The notes under the pieces: model-generated
Told to the model about the DNA's origin: nothing
What the model saw: only the letters and a program-made list of their open reading frames with translations
Databases searched by the model: none
From: Nitrospirota bacterium
GTDB taxonomy: Bacteria; Nitrospirota; Thermodesulfovibrionia; Thermodesulfovibrionales; Dissulfurispiraceae
Direction of reading: 5' to 3'
DNA: 40,043 bases
Assembly (NCBI GenBank): GCA_004321915.1
Contig: SCQE01000073.1
Coordinates: 1-40,043 of the forward strand
In this document: positions 34,716 through 40,043 of the stretch, one piece after another
Position numbering within the stretch: the first letter of the stretch is position 1
Layout: every line of letters starts with the position of its first letter
Program-made: the position numbers and the translations under genes

Positions 34716-35948
34716 CTAAAACTTCCACGCAACCTTTGTAAATACTCTGTCATTCCGGCTGTATCCGCCCCAGAAAGTATCAGGCTGTCCCGAAATTATT
34801 CCAACACCCGTTTCTGCGGTAACATTGCCTTTCTTCCAGACAAGGGCAGGTTCAATGTAATTGTCATGGGCGCCCAAATTATACGACCCTTCCAGTTTCA
34901 AAGCCCAGCTTTCTTTATCATCAAAGTTGTATTTGATCTTTCCGAGGATAGCGTTGTTCAATCCGCGCCTGAAATCAATTATGTCAAACTTTGTGGGATT
35001 ATCTTTTTGAACTTTTATCTCATTCGCGTACTGGATCAGCATGTACAAGCTTCCGGTTCCATCAAATACATTGTTCCATTCCTTATCCACTCCGGTTACA
35101 TGCTGAACGAAATCATCTCTCTTGTCCTGCCTGAAATATCCGGCCTCAGCACGGATATTGAATCCTGATATTCCTTTTGCAACTGAAGCTGTATAAACGT
35201 CCTCCCTATAATAAACAGGCGTCAATACTGTCTCAATAGCCGAGACAGATGCAATCTTTACCGAAGGGCTGTACCCGTAGCCGTGAAAATAACTCGCTCC
35301 CAAATCAAAGCCGTTCCATATAACAATGCCTCTTGCGCCGAATTGTCCGTGATTCCGGCTCACAACTTCCTGCTCTACATATTTCAGGCCTTGCGGCATG
35401 TCCCGTTCCCACCGGCTTCCGGCTGAGGGAAGTCTGGAGGGTGTGAACAATGGCACATAAACAAATTCAAGATAGTTGTCATATCCCAGTCTGAGAGATG
35501 CAGACGGCACGCCCATACGCTCCCACCTGATAACATCAGTCCAGTCACGGGGATTCAGATTGTCGGCTGGAGATACCGTATCCGTTACCGACCAGTCAAA
35601 TATCTGCTTGCCTGCTCTAAGCCTAAGCCATTTCTGATCCAACTCAGCGTATGCCTCTTTGATTCCAACCACACTCCGTTCCTTCTTTCTGTCGGTGAGT
35701 CCGTTTATAACGCCCTGTGAATAGTCGGCTGTATCGAGTCTTAAATCACCTTCAAGATAAAGCAGACTATTCTCTGACATTGTGGATGTTAGTTTTGGCT
35801 TAAATCGCGCTTCGCCGTAAAGGCCACCGCTTCTCTGAAAATAACCGGCTCCGTATGTATCGAGTGATCCGCCCAGCTTAATATCATTTGCCGCAAAAGC
35901 ATTAGAGATGAACAATAAAATACTAATCGCTGCGATAAGAATCTTCAT
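34716..35948 (-). CDS. DUF1302-like outer-membrane beta-barrel protein
   Basis: 410 residues. A Sec signal peptide (about 1-19, ending NAFA-AN) precedes a mature barrel starting IKLGGSLDTYGAGYFQRSG, with many aromatic strand ends and a C-terminal FTKVAWKF ending in Phe. The segment WLRLRAGKQIFDWSVTD and NPRDWTD resembles DUF1302/alginate-export-like barrels that occur with RND transporters. Its start overlaps the LolA-like gene stop by 4 nt (ATGA). Together with the next two genes upstream it forms an envelope export operon. Confidence 0.8.
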   Translation of the reverse strand: MKILIAAISILLFISNAFAANDIKLGGSLDTYGAGYFQRSGGLYGEARFKPKLTSTMSENSLLYLEGDLRLDTADYSQGVINGLTDRKKERSVVGIKEAYAELDQKWLRLRAGKQIFDWSVTDTVSPADNLNPRDWTDVIRWERMGVPSASLRLGYDNYLEFVYVPLFTPSRLPSAGSRWERDMPQGLKYVEQEVVSRNHGQFGARGIVIWNGFDLGASYFHGYGYSPSVKIASVSAIETVLTPVYYREDVYTASVAKGISGFNIRAEAGYFRQDKRDDFVQHVTGVDKEWNNVFDGTGSLYMLIQYANEIKVQKDNPTKFDIIDFRRGLNNAILGKIKYNFDDKESWALKLEGSYNLGAHDNYIEPALVWKKGNVTAETGVGIISGQPDTFWGGYSRNDRVFTKVAWKF

Positions 35949-36724
35949 TTCTGCCTGCTCTCAAGAAACTTCTGGCTGAAATAATCCGAAGAAAATCCAT
36001 TGTTCAGCTTGCGATCAACAGTTTTTATAGAAGTCTTGCGATTCAACAGATGGTTGTTCAATAATATAAGTCCTGTCCTCCACAGGCCGTTCTTCTCGTA
36101 AACCAACTGGCTGTTTGTCTGAGTTTTTAGGTGTTTCCCGTCTTTTGCGTAATACTCGATCTTTATAAAGGCGAATCTGCCGTCTATCCTGAATATCCTT
36201 TTGCTGTAGCCTGTTTCGGTTCCGGCTTTAGGCAAGGCTTCGATAATCCATTGTTCGCCTTCTTTCTTCAAAAGCCGGTAATCGAAGTCCTTCAGCCGCT
36301 CGCCCACAAGCTGACGGGTGTCCTCATAGGTCAGGTCTGTACCTGCAAAGTATTTGTCCTGATCGCTTACAGAAATGCGGCGCACGCGGTCCAGAGAAGG
36401 AAGCTTAAGCCACTGGTCGTCACTCCTGTCCGGATGCCTCCATGTCAGCAATCCCAACCCCTCGTCCATAGCTGGCTTTGAAAACTTGACCGTGATCTTA
36501 TCTTCCGATTTTCCGGCATCATACTTTGTCCAGCGGGTGAAGGTCTTTTCTTCGCGGCGTCCATTAGATTGTGTGACCTCTATCTCAAAAATCTCCTTCT
36601 CATCCGATACCTGACGGTAAAGCTCCCAGCTTTTTGCGACAATCTGTCCGGCGGTCATATCAGCAGCATTAATTTGTGCAGTACTAAAAAGCATAATTGC
36701 GACAAACAATAAGATTATTCTCAT
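35945..36724 (-). CDS. LolA-like outer-membrane lipoprotein-sorting family protein
   Basis: 259 residues. A signal peptide (about 1-20, ending INAA) precedes AGQIVAKSWELYRQV. The LolA-like fold is indicated by FTRWTKYDAGKSEDKITVKF, GLGLLTWRHPDRSDDQWLKL and RRISVSDQDKYFAGTDLTYED, which are signature stretches of the family annotated as outer membrane lipoprotein-sorting protein and found beside RND/MMPL genes. It probably shuttles a lipid or hydrophobic substrate across the periplasm. It starts 1 nt after the RND gene stop and overlaps the barrel gene by 4 nt. Confidence 0.88.
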   Translation of the reverse strand: MRIILLFVAIMLFSTAQINAADMTAGQIVAKSWELYRQVSDEKEIFEIEVTQSNGRREEKTFTRWTKYDAGKSEDKITVKFSKPAMDEGLGLLTWRHPDRSDDQWLKLPSLDRVRRISVSDQDKYFAGTDLTYEDTRQLVGERLKDFDYRLLKKEGEQWIIEALPKAGTETGYSKRIFRIDGRFAFIKIEYYAKDGKHLKTQTNSQLVYEKNGLWRTGLILLNNHLLNRKTSIKTVDRKLNNGFSSDYFSQKFLESRQK

Positions 36725-36725
36725 T

Positions 36726-39200
36726 TTATCCTCCTGTCTTCCTTTCCTGTACGCACCACGGCAGAAGCGCAGGCATGATGAGCAACGCGCCTATTCCGCA
36801 GGCTATAAGCATGACGATCATCACCCATCCCAGCCGCGCAACCGGGATGAAGCTCGAAGTGATCAGCGGCGCAAAGCAAAGTATGTTCAACACAATATCT
36901 ACGACAACCACTTTACCCCTACCTACCATTGCGTACTCTAAGGCACTCCTTCTGTCCCCTCCGTTCAATAGAGCAGTCTGGTAGTCAGCAGCAATATATA
37001 ATCCGAAATCAACAGCCGCATTTATGGCGAGGGCCGTAACACAGGCTGTTGCCTGATCAAGCGGCACTCTAAAGGCTATCATCACAATAACTATTGCCGA
37101 AGATGCAAAAACAAAGGGCATGTTTATAACGAGACCGGCACGCCAGCCGGACATTCTGTATTGGCTTTGCTTTTTTCTGTTTCTCCATGCTACCCAGAAC
37201 GCGCATATAATAATCACTATCCACTGGGATGTAAGAACATTGATGGGTTTCCCCTCACGAATATATCGGTCGGCCTGAGGATATACAGCAAGCTTGCCGA
37301 AGGGCAGTATCCTGAGATCAGGAAACTTCTCATTTCCCATACTGATAATTTCGTTAAGAAGCTCTGTCCATTCGTTTGTGTCCTCCATTGCGGTTGATAC
37401 AAAAAGAGTTATCCCGGACTCAAACCACAACTGGTCTTTAATGCCCTGACCGAGGTCCCAATCAATAGTCTGAAGCGCGTCATGTATCTGCCGTCTGTTA
37501 TCCGGCATATCGAGTTTGTATGATTCTTTTGAAATGAGCTTTACCGTGTCATATACGGAGGTGACTTCACGGACTCCGCTGATCTTTGCCACGGCCCGTT
37601 TGAATTCCATTGTTCTTTTCATGAATTCAGGATCGCTGACAGCAGCAGAACCTTCTGCAGCGCCTTTAGGCATAACCGCAACACTCAGTCGGTCAAAGCC
37701 GTAGCTTGAAGGCCTGTTGAGCAGCAGGCTTGCTTTATAAACAACGGTGTCTTTGATGTATTCGAGCGGGCGTGTTTTTATTTCCAGAAATTTAAAATTG
37801 TCTTTGCGCCATGGAACATAGTCCATAACAACCAGCCCAGTTGCCGTAATCAAAAACAAGAGCGTGATACCGGTATAAAGGCACGCTGTTTGCTTGTACT
37901 GAAAAGGTTTATCAGGATGAGGATCGAGCCTATTATGGAAAAAGCGTATTATGCTTTTTAGTACCTTGTTCCATTTATGACCGATACTGTCACTCCATAC
38001 GCCGGGCCTGTTTTTTACTTCACCCCCGATTATTGTGTGCAGGGCAGGCAAAAACCAGAGAACAAGAGCAAGCAGAAACAGGATGCCGAGCGCGGACAAA
38101 ACCCCGACCTCAAGAATACCCCTTATCTGAATCTGGTAGAGAGTGGCAAAGTTGAGCACAGAAATAACAGCGGTTACGATTATAAGCTCGTTTACAGATG
38201 ATGTCTTCAGCCACGCCTCATGTCTCGATAAATCAGGGTTTTCGGCTCTGACATCGTTATAGGCGCTGAATTTGCGCTCGGCAAAGGATATGCCGGACAC
38301 TATAACCGCCGTATAGACCAACAGAAAATATACCCGCTCATAAAGCGGTATGCCCATAAATTGAAGAAGACCGAGGCCGCCCCTGACCCAGATGAAACAG
38401 ATAAGCACTATCGAGGTTGCGATCAAAGCCTGCCTAAACGATATGAGTGAAAAGAAGAATGCCGCGCCGACTATTACGAGCCCTATACTCGAAAGCTTCA
38501 GTATGTCTGCAATAAGCGCAGCATCCATAAGCCCGCGTGCAACCACCCAACCGGCAGGCATTACGCCTTTGAATTTTTCGGCAGGCTGTATGTTTGTTTT
38601 CAGATACCATTGCCATGCAGGTATCTTCCTGCCTTCAAGAAATTCCACTGTTCTGCGGAATACGCCGACTTCATCATAGCCGGACGGAAGAAGCACACTT
38701 ACAGCCGCATAATCAAAGTCTCTGCCCACAAGCACGCCGTAAACGCCTGAGTCTCGCTTCACCTGTTCTTTCCATTCATTTGTATAAGAAGGCGAAGACG
38801 ACATGAGAGCAAGAACATCGTTGTTGATATACGGCCTGTTGTCTATCTCTTTGCCTGTGTCGCGGTAATTGGGAACTATAGACAGACTGAGCACGCCGTA
38901 TTCCGGAAATGCGGCTTTTACTTCGTCCGTAAAACCTTTTACGTATGCCAGCGACTCTCCGGTTACGCCTTTGTCCATAGGTATTACGAACATAACAACA
39001 TCGCCTGTATTCAGTCCGCGAGAAGAGAGAGCCTTGACCTCTTTGTCCATAAGATAAAAGGGGTCTTCAAGGTTCAAAAGCGTGTCATCTAAAATGCCTC
39101 CCTTTTTTGCGATAACATTGCCGTACAGCATGGGCAAAAGAGTAATGAGCAATACAGCTATAACTATTGCCCATGCTTTGTATTGTTTACCGGATTTCAT
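36726..39200 (-). CDS. RND superfamily (MMPL/HpnN-like) transporter
   Basis: 824 residues with two repeats typical of RND permeases. TM1 (about 10-27) is followed by a periplasmic loop (about 30-225) and a cluster of about five helices (230-390). TM7 (about 440-460) leads to a second periplasmic loop (460-660) and a last helix group (about 665-815). The length is close to hopanoid/lipid transporters (HpnN, MMPL) and shorter than drug-efflux AcrB types. Neighbouring LolA-like and barrel genes fit transport of lipid-like material to the outer membrane. The gene overlaps the upstream hypothetical gene by 14 nt. No membrane-fusion or TolC gene is present. Confidence 0.9.
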   Translation of the reverse strand: MKSGKQYKAWAIVIAVLLITLLPMLYGNVIAKKGGILDDTLLNLEDPFYLMDKEVKALSSRGLNTGDVVMFVIPMDKGVTGESLAYVKGFTDEVKAAFPEYGVLSLSIVPNYRDTGKEIDNRPYINNDVLALMSSSPSYTNEWKEQVKRDSGVYGVLVGRDFDYAAVSVLLPSGYDEVGVFRRTVEFLEGRKIPAWQWYLKTNIQPAEKFKGVMPAGWVVARGLMDAALIADILKLSSIGLVIVGAAFFFSLISFRQALIATSIVLICFIWVRGGLGLLQFMGIPLYERVYFLLVYTAVIVSGISFAERKFSAYNDVRAENPDLSRHEAWLKTSSVNELIIVTAVISVLNFATLYQIQIRGILEVGVLSALGILFLLALVLWFLPALHTIIGGEVKNRPGVWSDSIGHKWNKVLKSIIRFFHNRLDPHPDKPFQYKQTACLYTGITLLFLITATGLVVMDYVPWRKDNFKFLEIKTRPLEYIKDTVVYKASLLLNRPSSYGFDRLSVAVMPKGAAEGSAAVSDPEFMKRTMEFKRAVAKISGVREVTSVYDTVKLISKESYKLDMPDNRRQIHDALQTIDWDLGQGIKDQLWFESGITLFVSTAMEDTNEWTELLNEIISMGNEKFPDLRILPFGKLAVYPQADRYIREGKPINVLTSQWIVIIICAFWVAWRNRKKQSQYRMSGWRAGLVINMPFVFASSAIVIVMIAFRVPLDQATACVTALAINAAVDFGLYIAADYQTALLNGGDRRSALEYAMVGRGKVVVVDIVLNILCFAPLITSSFIPVARLGWVMIVMLIACGIGALLIMPALLPWCVQERKTGG

Positions 39201-39663
39201 TTGAAGTTTCTTTTTCTATATGCAGCAGCAGGTCATGGGCCGCTTTTTCGAGTTTCATAAAAACATCTTCATGCGAATCATCTTCCATGTGATTGCATTT
39301 GAGTTTGCAGCCACCGGCAAGGAGTTCCATTTTTAATTCATGGGCCTTTTGGTCAATCTTGTCGCCATGCCTGTCTTCTTTCCATCGTATTAGGATTTCC
39401 TTTTCCCTGAGCCATTGCTTGATGACGACAAGGATATATGTCCAATGCACGCGGTATGAAAGCTTAAGAGTAAGCGCCCTTACCTTTTCCTGCCGTATGT
39501 AATATTTCATACCCTTTGAATTAGAGACCATTCTCTCCCTGATCAAACCAAGGACTTCATCGTCTGAATGTCCGTTGCTGAGGAGCTTGCGAAAGTGAGC
39601 GATGTCTTTTTTGGTGAGAGATTCTTCGACTATTTTTTTCAGCAGCCAATCGTCACTTTTCAT
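39187..39663 (-). CDS. Hypothetical protein, first gene of the RND operon
   Basis: 158 residues; family not recognised. It is soluble, highly charged and mostly helical, starting DDWLLKKIVEESLTKKDIAHF. The middle part RVHWTYILVVIKQWLREKEILIRW could be a helix-turn-helix-like or packed helical region, and a C-terminal His/Cys-containing stretch GGCKLKCNHMEDDSHED follows. Its 3' end overlaps the RND gene by 14 nt, so the two are translationally coupled. A regulatory or accessory role is possible, but the sequence does not establish one. Confidence 0.65.
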   Translation of the reverse strand: MKSDDWLLKKIVEESLTKKDIAHFRKLLSNGHSDDEVLGLIRERMVSNSKGMKYYIRQEKVRALTLKLSYRVHWTYILVVIKQWLREKEILIRWKEDRHGDKIDQKAHELKMELLAGGCKLKCNHMEDDSHEDVFMKLEKAAHDLLLHIEKETSNEIR

Positions 39664-39746
39664 GACAGTCTTTTATCCCCTTAAAAAGGAATTCAGTTGT
39701 TGTTTCACTGTCTAAAACTGTGGTAAAGTTTAAACATACGGCAGCT

Positions 39747-39753
39747 AAGGAGG
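39747..39753 (+). promoter_or_regulatory. Shine-Dalgarno fixing start at 39762
   Basis: AAGGAGG lies 8 nt before ATG 39762. An upstream GTG at 39720 in the same frame has no such site, so the shorter 60-residue product is preferred. Confidence 0.75.
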
Positions 39754-39761
39754 ACGTATTT

Positions 39762-39944
39762 ATGAAAGCAATGCAAGGCAGTACGTTGGAGATGCTCCAC
39801 AGGATTGAGGGCACAGAAAAAGAGATTGTGGGATTAAAATTATCAATACTCAAAAACATATCGCCTTCCGGCAAAAAAAACGTCTCGCTCAAGGGTATCC
39901 TTAAAGGGATTGAAGTTACCGATCTCGACAGTGCAAAGTATTAG
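39762..39944 (+). CDS. Small antitoxin-like protein, possibly truncated
   Basis: 60 residues: MKAMQGSTLEMLHRIEGTEK then a helix EIVGLKLSILKNISPSG and KKNVSLKGILKGIEVTD. The layout (N-terminal helical part, KKxVSLKGIxKGxxxTD near the end) resembles short antitoxins that accompany PIN-type toxins, in which the sequence usually continues for about 15 residues after the TD motif. Here it stops soon after, at LDSAKY. No toxin gene follows; a minus-strand gene end begins 1 nt after the stop. Assignment is from memory of the family pattern and is tentative. Confidence 0.55.
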   Translation: MKAMQGSTLEMLHRIEGTEKEIVGLKLSILKNISPSGKKNVSLKGILKGIEVTDLDSAKY

Positions 39945-39945
39945 A

Positions 39946-40043
39946 TTACGCCGCCATGCGTAACCCCGGTATTTTATCATGATCGGCATTATCGAGGATG
40001 ATTTTCTTGAGTTCTGAGTCATGATCATCACTTAAGAGAAATT
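39946..40043 (-). CDS. C-terminal end of a gene entering from the right (partial)
   Basis: A minus-strand frame is open from the right edge to TAA at 39946-39948. It encodes about 32 residues ending SELKKIILDNADHD and KIPGLRMAA. Composition looks coding and hydrophilic. A different minus frame over the same bases also stays open, but it yields a Ser/Met/Arg-rich product and is less likely. The family cannot be named from this fragment. Confidence 0.45.
   Translation of the reverse strand, partial: FLLSDDHDSELKKIILDNADHDKIPGLRMAA

Noticed and set aside
39843-40031. 62-codon minus-strand frame at the right edge
   Set aside because: Ser/Met/Arg-rich product antisense to the small antitoxin-like gene. 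The alternative minus frame ending at 39946 reads more like a true protein end.

Overview
The window is bacterial and Gram-negative: it encodes outer-membrane beta-barrels with Sec signal peptides, a LolA-like carrier and an RND lipid-type transporter. The large number of histidine kinases, the PAS domains with Cys/His motifs, a two-domain 2-hydroxyacyl-CoA dehydratase activase and an MglA-like GTPase fit an anaerobic, motile, surface-associated bacterium such as a member of Nitrospirota or Desulfobacterota. That placement is an inference from gene content; no rRNA or other phylogenetic marker was available to test it.

Region 1 (1-18.4 kb, + strand) is an unusually dense signalling block. After a terminator-like hairpin and a good sigma70-type promoter come twelve co-directional genes with gaps of 5-22 nt or overlaps, apart from two 122-nt gaps that carry repeats. 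The order is: membrane kinase; Rcp1-like receiver; REC-PAS-kinase-REC hybrid; REC-PAS-kinase; 7TM-PAS3-Cys-rich-kinase; REC-PAS; REC-HD-GYP; REC-HD-GYP with an altered signature; MglA-like GTPase; soluble kinase; a response-regulator-fused type IV pilus/type II secretion ATPase (REC-MshEN-like-GspE/PilB-double zinc ribbon); and a stand-alone receiver. I infer a phosphorelay plus c-di-GMP network acting on a GTPase and a pilus-type motor ATPase. This block is the best candidate for an undescribed system.

Region 2 (18.4-25.4 kb) holds a convergent pair (von Willebrand A protein and a membrane-anchored coiled-coil protein), an 85-aa hypothetical gene, the housekeeping set era - bifunctional-nuclease-family gene - recO on the minus strand, and a divergent REC-HD-GYP gene followed by a DUF1460-type NlpC/P60-like enzyme.

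Region 3 (25.4-32.8 kb, minus strand) reads manB - manC - giant dehydratase activase - 30-aa COX24/AURKAIP1-type protein. The activase gene contains two in-frame tracts of phased 7-bp repeats (32 and 5 units). A third tract, of a different 7-bp family, overlaps its 3' end.

Region 4 (32.9-40 kb) has an M50 membrane metalloprotease and a small beta-barrel protein on +. Opposite them is a minus-strand operon: hypothetical gene, RND/MMPL-type transporter, LolA-like protein, DUF1302-like barrel. This operon probably moves lipid or hydrophobic material to the outer membrane. The right edge has a small antitoxin-like ORF and the C-terminal end of a minus-strand gene.

No tRNA, rRNA, CRISPR array or transposase was seen. 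No stretch longer than 300 bases lacks a gene.
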